The position numbers and the translations under genes are program-made. A DNA stretch of 64,000 bases from assembly GCA_030847615.1 (NCBI GenBank), contig JAUMIR010000005.1:105925116-105989115 (forward strand), written 5' to 3'. Below are positions 34,258 through 46,224 of this stretch, in pieces. How positions within the stretch are numbered: the stretch's first letter is position 1; every line of letters begins with the position of its first letter. This DNA is from Gambelia wislizenii (Eukaryota; Chordata; Lepidosauria; Squamata; Crotaphytidae). A model generated the notes under the pieces. That model did not search any database. It was not told the origin of the DNA and saw only the letters and a program-made list of their open reading frames with translations.

Positions 34258-34850
34258 TATGGCGATTATCTGACGGGGACAAAAATAGTGTCCCCGTCTC
34301 GCTATCTCCTCTCCTACCCCACTCCCAACCCCGTCCCGGCACGAGAATGAAATGTTTCAAACACCTATCTTTGCTGCTTCTCTCCGGAACTGCATTCACT
34401 TCCTTGTTTGAAATCCCAGGCCGTTCTCGTGAGAGGACAAGTGTCAGGAAATTCAAAGTTAAAAAGAAAAATGCACTTTGGAAAATGACAGCAAGCAAAA
34501 AAACACACTTTAAAAATACCAAGTAACCTGGACAGAGTGGGGGGGGGAGGGTGTCACTTACCTGGATCTCCTGATCGCACCCAGAAGTGTTCTGGAACAG
34601 ACCTCCCACTGACGCTGACATCGCACCAGCATAACAGGGCACCTTTTTGCTCACCCGTCATTCCGCCATAGAAACGGAACGGGTGATCTATTGACGGCTT
34701 AGCCCGTCAATAGAAAGAAATGATGGCAGAACAGGACCAGCACGGGAGCATAGCAACACAAGAATGATGTCATGTGAAAATCAAGCCCTTTAGCGATCTC
34801 CTGGCATTGTGACAACGCCAAATTTAGGTCGTCTGATAATCTCCTATATT
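34258..34850. mobile_element. Candidate MITE
   Basis: The left end GCGATTATCTGACGGGG and the reversed right end GAGATTATCAGACGACC are imperfect inverted repeats. Inside is an exact stem TATTGACGG / CCGTCAATA near 34692-34713. CpG-rich compared with its flanks. Confidence 0.5.
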
Positions 34851-35668
34851 AAGTCAATAGGTGAATAGAAGGCATATGGAATAATTCACTTGGAGAATAC
34901 TTATTTTGTCTGGTAATTGATTGAGATGACCTGATTGGACTGTTTGAGCATATTTTTCATGGTTTGAGGAGAATATCCTCAATTTCCAGTGGTCATCCAC
35001 ATTTCCCATATACAGCTTATATCAATCACAATTGTAGAAATAAGCAGTACACTTTTCCCAGTATTGCCCTGTTTCACACACATCTGAGGATGTGGGCTCT
35101 GTGATCACAAAAGCTCAAGTTTTAATAAATCTGTCAGTGTTAAAGGTACCAGTCTGATGTTTTGCTGCAGCAGGCTAATTGGTTCAAGCTTTCAATGATT
35201 TCAATCAAATGTTGGTTTCAATGGAAAACTCAATGATTTAAATGGAATGTTAGTGCCATCTAGTGGTTCTTGATAAACTGACTATGAAAGGTACTTTTGC
35301 TGATGGGAAATTTTGAGAAAGAAACTGGGAAAGCTCCTTCTATTAAACTGTTGATGCAAAAGTATATTGGGAACAGAAGAGGACAAGTAAAGTTCATAAC
35401 TAGGGAAGTCTTTTTTTTCCCTACTATAACTGAAGAACCACTTGCTGTCTAGATGGCTCTGGGAGTTATAGTCTAAAAAAGGAACATCTTTGATGCCTGG
35501 TAAGGTTAGCCTGGCTATAATGAACAAACTGTTTCAGTTTTCCATATCCCAAAGCCTGGTTTCCTCCTGGCTTAAATAGGCAAAGAATACAAAGGACAGG
35601 AGGAGAGCCTGGAGTTACGGCATTGCCTTCCACTTTGAGTTCCATCCAGCTCAAGATAAGTCAAAACA
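34851..35668. other. No supported gene
   Basis: Mostly unique AT-rich sequence. Nothing recognised. Confidence 0.4.
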
Positions 35669-36190
35669 CTCTGGCTTTTCTTCGCAAACGAAGATTCAGG
35701 AAGGACTCATTCTGCGCTTTCTGCAAGCGCACTGATGACTGAAAAGCCCAATCGAAGATAAACAAGTCCGGTTGCAGAAAGCACAGCAGAAGGTCTTCTT
35801 GGGTGATGTTTCCGGGTTGTGATTCTTTCTGCGTTGTCGTTTCTCTTCAAGACTTGTTCGGCGTGAGCTCTCAAATAAGGCTGCAGCCTTGTGGATAATG
35901 CGTCTCCATGCCTCCCGATGTAAGGCCATGGCGGACCATTGTTGATGATCAATTTGGCCAAGCCTGAGATGTTGTTTCAGAGAGTCCTTGTATCGCTTTT
36001 TTGGAGCGCCCCTCTTATGCTGACCCGTGGCGAGTTCACTGTAGAGTACTATTTTGGGGAGGCGATGGTCCTCCATCCTAGAAATGTGCCCTGCCCAGCG
36101 CAGCTGTGTTCTCAATATTATGGCCTCAATGCTGGTGATCCCTGCTTGCTCAAGGACAGCAACATTCGTCACATAGTCAGTCCAGTGTAT
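35669..36190 (-). mobile_element. Non-LTR retrotransposon ORF C-terminus (WAGHI type)
   Basis: A 158-codon open frame (36172 to 35696) holds LRWAGHISRMEDHRLPK, a KRGAPKKRYKDSLK stretch and a C-terminal Cys/His finger FCCAFCNRTC ... GLFSHQCAC. These are features of the ORF C-terminus of a widespread vertebrate LINE. The exact clade is not assigned. A second copy lies at 61679-61990 on the other strand. After the stop both end in a CTTCGTTTGC(G/A)AAG hairpin. Confidence 0.8.
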
Positions 36191-36390
36191 ATTTAAGATT
36201 GTGCATATAGGAAGTCAAAGCAAACAAACAAACAAACAAATAAAAATGGGTGGGTGATTCAAGTATTTAAGAAAATGATACACGCAGGCAGCATCTTGGA
36301 AAAGGTATTCCTAGCTCTGTTACAGAGAAGAAATACATTTTATTATTTTTATTTATTTGCATCTTGCTTTTCCTTCAGTGAGTTCAAGGT

Positions 36391-36530
36391 GACATAGAAT
36401 CATAGAATTGTAGAGTTGGAAGAGACCACAAGGGCCATCCAGTCCAACCCCCAGGAGCCACGCAGGAAATCATGCTCAAAGCATCCCTGACAGATGGCCA
36501 TCCAGCCTCTGTTTAAATGGCTCACATATA
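36391..36530 (-). mobile_element. CR1 LINE 3' end
   Basis: ATAGAATCATAGAATTG followed by AGTTGGAAGAGACCAC and GGGCCATCCAGTCCAACCCC is the reversed CR1 tail. Confidence 0.9.
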
Positions 36531-36539
36531 TGGCTCACA

Positions 36540-37165
36540 ACAACCTGAAAAAGAAGATCATGCTGAGAGTGTGACTAGTCCAAGTAAGTTTAATTGACTC
36601 AACTGGGATGAGAACATGGATTTCCAAAGTCACAGCCCAACACTCTGAACACTCCACTGGCTCTTCTAAGATGGTGCCTGTTGCAATACAAAAATTTCAC
36701 TGAGGATTAGAAGCACATGCCTCTGTCATTTATGAGGTTGTATTCAGAAGCCCTTGTTAAAAAAGGCACAGATCCATTATCAATCCATATATAGTATATA
36801 GTAAATATGATCTTGCAGGCACTGCAAAGCATGGCCAGTGATGAAAAAAAAAACAGATTATAAAGCAGCAATATGATGAGGCAAGTGTGGAAAGCATGGT
36901 GGTATTCAGAAATTTGCTGCAATATAATGTTTGAAAAGAAATTCTCTGTGTCTATTGCTTCAACCACTAGCTGTATCTAGCGACAGTACATTCTTGTCAG
37001 AAAAAGAAAATGTCCAGATCCAGCAGTTCTCTCGAGCAGTCTAGACCTTCATTCATAATCTAATGATTTAAAAGAAATATGGTGGTAAATTGAAATCACA
37101 GCACATTTTCCCAAATTCTCTGAGGGTAACCCTGAAATGTGCTGATGGGAAACCATCAGCACTGA
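36540..37165. other. No supported gene
   Basis: Unique AT-rich sequence. A perfect 8-base-arm hairpin lies at 37141-37160, just outside the next transposon. Confidence 0.4.
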
Positions 37166-37170
37166 AGCCC

Positions 37171-38552
37171 CAGGGTGCCAGTTAGACAGTAATTTTTGTT
37201 GCGGGGCATCCTGGGATTTCTTGATCCCGTATTCGTCCCTCCCTATTTACACGATTTTTGTCTCTAAACTGGATGTCCCGGGAGATCCTGGGATCATTGT
37301 TTACATGGCATCCCGTCCCGTGATATGTACCTTCTCACCACTATATACTATCCCTGTTTTTTTTTTTTTAACATGAGTTTACAGTACCGGAATTTTTTTT
37401 TTTAGCTGTCAATCAAAGATGCGATTACTCGTTTTTTCACAGCCTCAGTGACGTACTTCCTTTAGAGTTCCGCGCCACGAGTGATGCTATTGGCTGGCTC
37501 AAATGTTTGTTCAGGCTTTTGGTTGGGGATGAGGGGGTGAATGAGTGTTAGGAGCGATCAGTGGCTAAACCCTGTGCTTTCCTTTAGAAATGAAAGAACA
37601 CCATGTAAAGTCAGCTAAACTGGGGTGGGGGGAATGAGCGATCAGTTGGTGTTGGGGAGTGTGAGAGAGATCAAAAGCAGAGCGGATTGGAGAGCCCCGG
37701 CACGCACGCACACACACACACACAAGCCCAAGCCAGTACAAGCTGAGTGCAGGGGGCAGAGGCTTGCGGTTGTCCTGTCTCTTTAAAATGTTAACCCTTT
37801 AAGCAGAGGCAGCTGTGGAGTGAAGGTTTCAAGCCAGTGCAGGCGATCATAAGAGGAGGCCGCACAAGGCATTTTGAAAGACCCAGACACTGGCATTTTT
37901 TACTGTGCCTTCGGGGGGGGGGGTGAATGAACGTGTGATCATTCGCTCAGACACTGGCATTTTTTACTGTGCCTTGGGGGTGGGTGGGTGAATGTTTGAT
38001 TATCCGTTCAGACCCAGGGAGGGGATCCAGGCAGGGAATGAATGGGTAATCTTCTGCCCATGATCTCTTTATAATTTACTCTCTCTTTAAAATTTAAACC
38101 CAGTATGCAATTGAGGAATAGGTTAAAACTGAAGGGTTTGCAGTGTAGAAATCCATTGAACAGGGTGATTTAGTACACGCACACACACACAAACCTTCGT
38201 GCAGCTGGAAGGGATGCCTTTGTTTTCAGCTGGTGAGGCTGAATCCGTTGAACAGGAACTGACCCCTCCTTTTCTGGTCGCTGATTTCTGATCCCGCCCC
38301 TGCTCAGCATTTCCGGTCATCACCTAGTACCGAGATAGCTTGTCCCGGGCTGTTTACATTTCCGATTTTCTGAATCCTCCCGTGACTTTTTTAAAAACCG
38401 CCGCAAACCGCGGGACTGGAAGTCCCGCAGGTTGTGGGATAAAAGGTGGCCCCCCTTCCGAAAATCACGTGCCCGACCCGATGTACGTGTAAACAACCAG
38501 GGTTCGACACAAATTCTTCCCACTACATTTTCATTGTGTAAACGGCACCCTG
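37171..38552 (+). mobile_element. 1.38-kb hAT-like non-autonomous element
   Basis: Starts CAGGGTGCCAGTTAGACA and its reversed end reads CAGGGTGCCGTTTACACA. The right 110 bp belong to the family at 40028-41000. The interior has GC-rich parts and a 64-bp tandem duplication (AGACACTGGC at 37885 and 37949). No coding frame. Target duplication not resolved. Confidence 0.75.
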
Positions 38553-38554
38553 GA

Positions 38555-39690
38555 CTTCTGTGACAGACCACATACTCAACATTTGTTCTTCTGGCACACT
38601 TCATTAAAAAACAATCACCATCTGTTAACATTGATACAGCCAGCAAATGATAACCTGCAGTCATTTTCAATTAATATTTCCCAGGCCCTTTATGCCATTG
38701 GTGTTAGAAGAAATCACATGATTGCAAAATGATGGCCATTTTCGAAGCATTCTTAAAGAAGCGAGGATGATGTTTATAAAGTAGAGAATGAAACCAATCA
38801 GATCATGAAAATAAATTGGGCTCCTTCAGGCTGACCTAAAGAAGCGTGTATGGCTTCTTAGTTTTTGCCATGTATTGACTGTAGTTGCCTGTCCTGTGTC
38901 TGCTTATTCCCCCCAGTGAACTCTTTTCTCTTATTTTGGGGGGCTGTTTGTTGCTGGACATAGCAATTTCCTCAAACTGCATTAGAAGGGTTTTAAAACT
39001 GTGGGCAGGTTGCTCAGGTTGGGATATATTCCTATGTTTTGAAATGGACTCCTCTTTGAATTTTTGTTTACATTTAAATTTTTTCTCTAGGGTTGTAGTG
39101 CTGTACCATTTCAGTGCAAAAAGCACTATTGCCACTTTCCCCCAATGCATCAGTTCACTATGATGCTATAACTCTAAAACACGTTTTATAAAATGAGAAA
39201 AGGTGGGAGAGCAGATTAAAGGAAAATTGCATTTCTCTTTCCCATCATCCATCTTGAAATCATCCCACATGTAAATGCTGCAACTGATGTCATTTGACAC
39301 ATATTGCTGGTGGAATGGCCAAAAACCCCTAAAACAAAACAAAAAACCCAGCATGCACCACAGCAAGAGATGTACATGTGCCCCTTGGGACATTTTTGAT
39401 CCAACATATCCAGTGGGGTGGGGTGGAGTGGGGTGTGTGTGCAAGTGTTGCCAGGAATTGCTGGAAGGGTAAAAATGTGTTTAAGAAATAAATGACCAAC
39501 CTAGATACAGTGATCTATGAATTTCATATGCTGTGTATCTATGAGAATTGCACAATCAGACTGAAAAGACAAATTATTCTTGTTTATTTATCAAAGCTGT
39601 GCAGAAGAGAAAGGACAGGCTGTTAGCGAAATGCTTTCTGGATTTCTTTTTCTTGCATAGCTGGGCTCATTAAACTAGTCATCTTGAAGT
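38555..39690. other. No supported gene
   Basis: Unique sequence between two MITE-bearing blocks. Frames are short and domainless. Confidence 0.4.
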
Positions 39691-39699
39691 ACCTCTTCA

Positions 39700-40010
39700 G
39701 CTGAAACAAGGAGGAGTATATCTAGAAGAAGAAGAAAAGGAGGAGGAGGAGGAGGAGGTGGGGGAGGGGGGTTGTTAAGGCAAAGAAACAGGAACTATGG
39801 AAGTTAAAATACCCCCCCCCCCCATAATGTGGTTTTTTAAGAGGAAATATCCACATGGGAGGTCTTGAGAGTGGGCTGGGGAAACAGTTTCACTTTTTTG
39901 GTTTAATTTTCCAGTAAGCATTTCTCATCCAGGCCTAAAATTGCTTCTCACACAACTCAAGAGAGAGAGGGGATTCTCTTCTTTAGGACTATGTCTGTGT
40001 TTCCTTCTGC
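39700..40010 (+). pseudogene. Promoter/exon-1-like segment of a lost TLR copy
   Basis: Parallels 46060-46400 upstream of TLR copy B. Shared landmarks in order are a purine-rich AAG/GGA tract, AAAGAAACAGGAACT(A/G)TGG, a GAG(G/T)..GGGCTG segment, a TTTGGTTT/TTCGGTTT pyrimidine block, and GCTTCTCACACAACT (exact). Similarity stops where a DNA transposon begins at 40028 and resumes at 41003. It is read as the promoter and first exon of a duplicated TLR gene whose body is mostly deleted. Confidence 0.6.
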
Positions 40011-40027
40011 ACCTAAAGACAAAGACA

Positions 40028-41000
40028 CAGGGGCTTCAGTTACACGACAGTTTTTATTGCGGTAATTTGCGCTTTATCACTGTTTCGCAGCAGTACTGCA
40101 TCGTTCACATGAATTATTGCTTAATTGGTCTATCGGTTTAGTTTTCCGCTGTTTTCTGCTTTGATATTCACACACAGACTGAGACGGGGGCGTGGCCTCC
40201 CAAGCACATCCTCTGATTACCACAGGAATGCCTGAGACGAACATTCACACACACACAAGAGAGACTGGAAAAGGCTTGCTTAATTCTTCAGATTGCAGCA
40301 GCTGGGCACAAGATAGCAAGGAGGGAAGGAGAGAAGGAAAGACACACACACACAAGGCTAACACTCCAGTCTTTTTTGTGGCTAAGCACAAGACAGGGAG
40401 AAGGGAAGGGACGCGATCTCAGGAGGGGAGACAACAATCATTCACACACTGAAAGTAGCAAGGTGGGAGGGAGAGAAGGAAAGACACGCACACACACAAG
40501 GCTAGCACTTTTTCATGGCTAAGCACAAGACGGAGAAGGGAAGGGACGCGATCTCAGGAGGGGAGACAACGATCATTCACACACAGAGAGACTGAAAGTA
40601 GCAAGGTGGGAGGGAGAGAAGGAAGGACACACACACACACAAGGCTAGCACTCACAGTCTTTTTCGTGGCTAGAAACAACATGGATCTTTCCTCCATCCC
40701 CTCCTTGTCCACACCCCTCCCTGGTGAGTTCAACCAATCATGGCAAAGCTCTGCTGTGAATGTATCGAAAGATTGCTGGTAATTCACACAGCACGTCATG
40801 TAATGATTGTTCAGACTATCAAAAATGCGCTACTTTTCAAAAAAGTCAGGAAAAGTCCCGAAATCCTTTCTTGCGTTACTAATGGATTTTTGTGTCCCCC
40901 TCCTTCTGAAAGAGGCGACTTTGTGGTGCAATGCATGTAAACAATTAGGAATCTTGGCAAATTCTTCATGATTTTTTTTTCACCGTGTAACCAAGCCCAG
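40028..41000 (+). mobile_element. hAT-like MITE with captured tandem repeat
   Basis: The ends are imperfect inverted repeats: CAGGGGCTTCAGTTACACGA on the left and, read from the right, CCTGGGCTTGGTTACACGG. The last 150 bp resemble the right ends at 38440-38552 and 54590-54706 (CCCCCTCCTTCTGAAA, CATGTAAACAA, CATTCTTC, GTGTAACC), so three members of one family lie in the window. It splits a TLR promoter/exon-1-like segment. The target duplication could not be resolved. It has no transposase frame. Confidence 0.65.
40315..40677 (+). repeat. Minisatellite of about 140 bp, 2.5 copies
   Basis: Consecutive units begin AGCAAGG(A/T)GGGAGGGAG at about 40315, 40457 and 40598. Each holds an AC-rich run, AAGGCTA(A/G)CACT, GGCTAAGCACAAGAC and GGGACGCGATCTCAGGAGG. 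The repeat is internal to the MITE at 40028-41000. Confidence 0.8.
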
Positions 41001-41002
41001 GG

Positions 41003-41185
41003 TGTTCTTCAGAATGGAGCAGATAAGACAGCTGGCAATGGAAAGAGAAAGCTTCACATTTTCTGGGCTTGCCTTAGGGCAACCATTCAGATGAAGCTTC
41101 CAAATAATGAGGAAATGAATGAGTTGTACGTAAGTTGGTTTTTCATATTTGATCTATGGCATGAAATATGAATTCTTAAAACATA
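41003..41185 (+). pseudogene. TLR remnant: exon-1 end joined to TIR C-terminus
   Basis: 41003-41022 (TTCTTCAGAATGGAGCAG) parallels the end of the candidate TLR exon 1 at 46403-46422. About 20 bases later the sequence becomes the last codons of a TLR1-family TIR domain. The frame reads FWACLRATIQMKLPNNEEM at 41060-41120 against FWANLRAAIQVKLPNNEEM in the intact copies. The stop codon is changed (TAG to TAC). 3' UTR similarity continues to about 41185 (GATCTATGGCATGAAATA). The entire LRR region, membrane helix and most of the TIR domain are missing. It is clearly non-functional. Confidence 0.85.
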
Positions 41186-41223
41186 AATTACCAATCAGAA
41201 TTTATTAGTCACTCTACATAATA

Positions 41224-41640
41224 CAGTCGGCCCTCCACATTTGCGGGGGTTGGGGAGCAGGACCCCCACGAGAGTGAAAAAACTGCAAATACTTATAGTA
41301 CAGTATAGGTGGGGGCGGAGCTCCCCAGAAGGGCTCCTCAGGCTTGTGAAGTGGGTGACTGGAGGCATGGGGGGGGTACAAAGAATGAGCCTGGCAGGCA
41401 GGCTCCTCAGCCACCAACCTGCTTCTGGAAGCCCCATGATGCTGTGCTAAGAACTCTGGGAAGGCAAGGAGGAGAAATCACCTTTGCAAAGAGTCTCCCA
41501 GACCCTGGAAAGAAGCAGGCTTTGGGGACTCTTTGCAATGAAGGCTTCTCCTGCTCTGCCTTCTCCCAGCCTCGGGCTTCAGGGGAGTGGAGGCAAACCT
41601 GCGAATAATCAAACCTGTGAATGTTTTGTATTGACCAAAC
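41224..41640 (+). mobile_element. Pogo-like MITE related to the GC-rich family, right end lost
   Basis: Starts after TA with CAGTCGGCCCTCCACATTTG and GCGGGGGTTGGGGAGCAGGACCCCC. The interior is GC-rich. Near 41600-41625 the reversed terminal motifs CCTGCGAATA and CCTGTGAATG appear but the final inverted repeat is missing. Confidence 0.7.
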
Positions 41641-41649
41641 AAAAAATAG

Positions 41650-43310
41650 ATCAGAGTGTCAAAACAACTGTAATCAACTTTTAAAATCTCTTATTAATAC
41701 CAACATTTAAGAATTTAGTTACTGACAAAGCAGCTCTGAATTTTAGCCCATTTATACAAAAAAGCAATAAGGAATTTATTTGCTCCCCCCAGGCAATGTT
41801 GTTGTTAAAGGGGGCAGAAGGTGTTTTCTTGTCCCCTGACAAAAATGGACATTTTAAAAAGTGTTTTTAAAAGACTCCTCTGTGTTTGGTAACAGATAAT
41901 AATTTCAGAAAGTGACCACAGGCATTCGGATTTGGAATGCAGCAGCCATAGGGCAAAGGAGAACAGAAGATGGTGCAAACAAGAATGTGTTTTTCTATCA
42001 TTCCAACTAAAACAGGATATTGTAGAGCCAATATAGTTGCAGAAAAAGTGAACAAAAATTATCAGAGGATTAAAATACTTCCTTTACAATTAAAAGATAA
42101 AGTATTTGGGGCTTCTGTAATCACCTGGGTAAGCCTCTTAGAGTTAAATAAGATTATTAGATTGTAAAATGTAACTGCAGTTGGACCTTAGCATCTCTTG
42201 TTCTGGAGCATTCCTGGGTCAAATGTTTTCACAGAAAAAGTTTTTGTTTGTTTGTTTCTAAAAAACAGAGTGATAAGAGGAACAAACCCAAATTTAACCA
42301 AATTTGAGGTTCAGGTTACTTTGAATTTAATCATAGTTAAGCTTTTTTGATATGATTTAAACTGATTCCCAGTTTTTGATACATGTAAAAATAATCAATT
42401 ATTTTCATAAAGGCAAGAGTCTGTGCATCATGTAACTTATGTTTGGAGAATGTAGACAATATCTTAATTTTACAGACAAATATGTGGCTATGTTAACTGA
42501 AATCAATACTTTTATTTGGTGTTTAGGTAGAGGACAACCTTGTTAACAGACATTTCCTTATTGTCACCCAGGTCATTATGAATTTTGGCCTTATTGCTGT
42601 TTTGAAAGCCATGCAATCTTATTTGTAGGTGCTCAGAAAATGAATGAAATAAGCAGGGTGAAAAGTTACTAGAAGCAAGCATTATTGTGCAGGACCAGAA
42701 CCACTGTTTAGCACTTTCAGATGTCTGGTGGTACCCATGCCTGGGTGTAGGGTTCACTGGCAATCCTTTCACAGTTCTTGCTCTGCTGCTTCTCCTTCTT
42801 GTGGTCACTGCCATATCGAAGGGCATACACTGGAAGGAAAAGGAGAAGTAACCTTTGCATACCTTGTACTTTCCCTCTGGCAATACGGACTGGTGTCCGA
42901 CGAAAAGACTACCAAATTGAGAAGAACACTAGGGGGGAGGAAGAAAAGGAAGAGAGTGTACTGAGTGAGAGAGGGCCCATCATAGCCATTTAACTTTGGA
43001 TTTAATAAATATACAACAGCAGCCTGCAATTCTGCATAGTATATATTTTTAAATTGCACATTTTAAAAAAATCTATTCAGGGTGGAATTTTCATATCATC
43101 ATGTATGAATTTTGGTGCAAGAAGGCTCATGTACTAGTTAATGGATTAACTTGACATTGCTTACAGTGAAACTTTCAATATTCCTTTCCTAGTTAGATCC
43201 CGGCCTCAGGAGCTCCTGGCTTCTTTTAGTCTACTGGTTATCTATTATTTTTAATGTGATTTTAGATTAGTTGTTTTTAATTTATACTGGTTTAATATCT
43301 TTTTATGGGG
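41650..43310. other. No supported gene
   Basis: AT-rich, mostly unique. The minus-strand frame at 42512-42883 has no recognisable domain. Confidence 0.4.
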
Positions 43311-44345
43311 CAGGGTGGGGGTGGGTGGTGTTTAAGGATTTTAATCTGTATTTGTATTTTAATTTTTGTAAGCCGCCCCGAGTTTTTAACAGAGGGGCGG
43401 GTTAATAATAATAATAATAACAACAATAATAATGGCCTTACTCAGAAATAAGCTTCAATTGCTCTCAGCTGCAGGTTTAGTCACAATTAGAAGCCACCTA
43501 TACCAGGCTTTGCCTCTCCTTTGCTGTTCCCCAGCAGCCATTCCACCATGATGAAAGAGAGGGAATAGGAGGAAGCAGAACCACCCTAATAAGAATAAGA
43601 ATAAGAATAAGAATTTATTTATATCCTGCCCCTCTATGAAACGCAATCGGGGCGGCTTACAACAATTAAAATATACATACATACCCTCAATCCCACCCCC
43701 CCTTAAAATACAATTAAATAATTTAAGAATTAAAACATAGTTAAAAATACAAAAAATGAAAATAAAAAATAAAAATAAACAATGGACCATGGCCATAGCA
43801 AGATCAGGACAAGCTAGATTTCCTTTTTTTTTTTTTTTTAAATTGCCGGGTATCTATTCAGGAAAGGCCTGTTGGAAGAGATCCGTCTTAAGAGCTTTTT
43901 AAAAGCTATTTAGGATGGTAATATGACAGATCTCATCCAGATCTCATCAGCTTAACTGGTAGATCAGCCATTTGGGGTTCCTTCTTCTCTTTGTACTACT
44001 GGAGAAGGACCGTAAGAAGTCAAACAATTCCTGAGGGGGGAAGGAAGCAGCATTTCATACCCCTTCAATCATGCCTGGATCCTGCTCCATCTGAGTTCCC
44101 TCTTTTGCTCCAGCTACCAACTGGGGCTGCTGCAGCCACTAGAAAGAGCTCTTCCATTATGCTTAAATCCAGCGTTACACACTGCTGAATGTACACTCAG
44201 GTCCTCTGGGGGATATTTGCTCCAGTCAGTCAGGACCAGGCTGGTAACTGTCACCCAGAGGACTTTTTCTTCAGCCACCCTTAGCCTCTGGAATGGCCTG
44301 CTGGAAGAGATTAGACAGCTGAATACACTGCCCGAATTTTAAATA
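43310..44345. repeat. Decayed L2-like LINE tails
   Basis: 43370-43400 and 43610-43660 carry reversed and forward AAGCCGCCCC / GGGGCGGCTTAC tails. 44215-44345 reads like the 3' end of an L2 ORF (CTGGAATGGCCTGCTGGAAGA, GACCAGTCTCTTCCG). A (TAA)n run is at 43403-43430. Confidence 0.6.
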
Positions 44346-44599
44346 GCATTAAAGACCAGTCTCTTCCGGCAGACCTATCCAGACAATTTTTAAATAGTGA
44401 ATTTTAAACTATGTATGGATTAATTGTTTCAACAGGTATTTATCTTATTTGTTTTTTTTAAACTGATGTTATGTATTTTCATAGGTGTTGTGTGTTTTTA
44501 ACAGATGTTATATGTTGTATGTTAATCTGTTGTTGTTCCCTGCCTCAATTCATAAGGAGAGATGGGTAAAAAAAATCAATATTATATTATTATTATTAT

Positions 44600-44812
44600 T
44601 TGTCATGTACTTTCAGGTTGACAGATTTATGATTCTATCAGAGGGCTTTCTTGGAAAGATATGTTCAGAAGGGGTTTGCTGTTGCCTTCCTCTAAGCCTA
44701 CAAGGGTGTAATTTGCCTAAGGTAACCCAGTGAGTTTCAATGGCTGAGCAGGATTCGAACTCTGGTCTCCCGGAGTTCTGATCCAACACTCAAACCACTA
44801 CACCAGATGGTT
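44600..44812 (-). mobile_element. tRNA-derived SINE, near full length
   Basis: Reversed copy: TTCTTGGAAAGATATGTTCAG, AACCCAGTGAGTTTCAATGG, CAGGATTCGAACTCTGGTC and CAAACCACTACACCA mark body, B box and A box. Confidence 0.85.
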
Positions 44813-44814
44813 CT

Positions 44815-45760
44815 AACTGATGAAATTTGTTACTGAGAACTGATTGCCTAGCTTTGCTTCCTTCCTCCTCTTTCCTTTTGTATTATATCTTTTAAACAGC
44901 CAACCAGAGGGCAGTGAATGTATCAAATGCTGTTTTTGGAACCTTTTTGGGGTGAAAAGCCAGGTAAAAACAAATTAAAAAATAAATTTGACAAATGCAT
45001 TAAATGTACAAGGTGATGCAAGAGTTTCGTCTGCTGTGCATGTAAAAACTGGTGTAGCCAAACCAAAATGACAAGTTCTTCACTGCTGATGATGCAGAAG
45101 AGAATACTGTATGGATATATACTGTGGGCTCAGTCAGACAGGAGAATTAATTGTAGAAAATAGCGCATTACCTCACTATGGTAGCAGTGTTCATTTGTCC
45201 CCAGGGTTCATTCGCAAGATCACTAGCATGGAAAGCTATCTGAGTCTGAAGTTCACACGGATTATGCCCACGAGAAAAGATGGTTGCCATGAGTGAATTG
45301 CCTAACATTATTCCCCAAAAGCTCCCTCCATCCCCCCCTGCTTTTTTGCCTTCTTAAATGAGAGATGCGGAAGGGGGATCTTCTGCTTAAAAACATTCTT
45401 TTTGCTCTGCCGCTCGAAAAAAGTGCATGATCGCGTCTGTTAAAAACAACAATGGCAGCTCTGGCTTCTTCATCACCAGCAAGCCCACCCCTGCATACAT
45501 CCGACCAATCACGTTTTGACTTCCTGGATGTGCCCCAATTCAAATTGGTTGTTCAAACGGGCTGTTATACACATTTTCGTGTACTTTTAAAAACAGACCG
45601 CGAGAAACAGCAAAAGCTGTAGTTGCAAACTACTTGGGAGTTTTCACCCACTCCTTCCCAATATGGCAATTCCTGGCAAGAGCTCATCTGGACAAAAGGC
45701 ATTCTGCCCGTGTTCTTTGAGGATTTCCCCCCCATAATCTAAACAACCCCTGTGTAATAC
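44815..45760. other. No supported gene; possible MITE at 45200-45620
   Basis: 45350-45620 has the CpG-containing, hairpin-prone look of the nearby MITEs, but no inverted ends were found. Confidence 0.35.
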
Positions 45761-45764
45761 TTCA

Positions 45765-46004
45765 CAGTAGGACCCCCGTATCCACTGATTCAATTATCCA
45801 TGAGACACAAAACAGCACACCTGCCATAGAGCCTTCCTTGAAAATATGTCCTCCCTAGCCATTTTATAGGTGCTCCAAGGGAACTCTGTGGTATTTTAAT
45901 CCAGAAGTCCCATTATTTTCAATAGTGTTTGCTGTTATCCACGGTTTTCAGTATCCACGGGACTCCCCCAGAACCAATCCCCAACGGATACGGGGGTCCT
46001 ACTG
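45765..46004 (+). mobile_element. Pogo/Tigger-like MITE, second subfamily
   Basis: 240 bp with ends CAGTAGGACCCCCGTATCC and GGATACGGGGGTCCTACTG, a TA on the right and CA on the left. It sits just upstream of the TLR copy B promoter block. Confidence 0.9.
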
Positions 46005-46224
46005 TACAGGCTTTCCAGACTTGTAGCAGCTTGAGTTGAAATACCAGAAAAACTGGACATATGTGTGTAAGAAGAAGAAGAAGAAGAGGAAGAAGAAGAA
46101 GAGAAACAGGTGCTGAGGGAAAGAAACAGGAACTGTGGCGCTTTTAAAAGGCAAGAACCCCCCACAACTGTCCCTACACATTGGAAGGAAAGCAGGCTAT
46201 AAACCGGACAACTAAGTTGTTACT

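Noticed and set aside
42512..42883. 123-codon minus-strand frame
   Set aside because: No recognisable domain, no splice or codon signal, and not repeated in the window.
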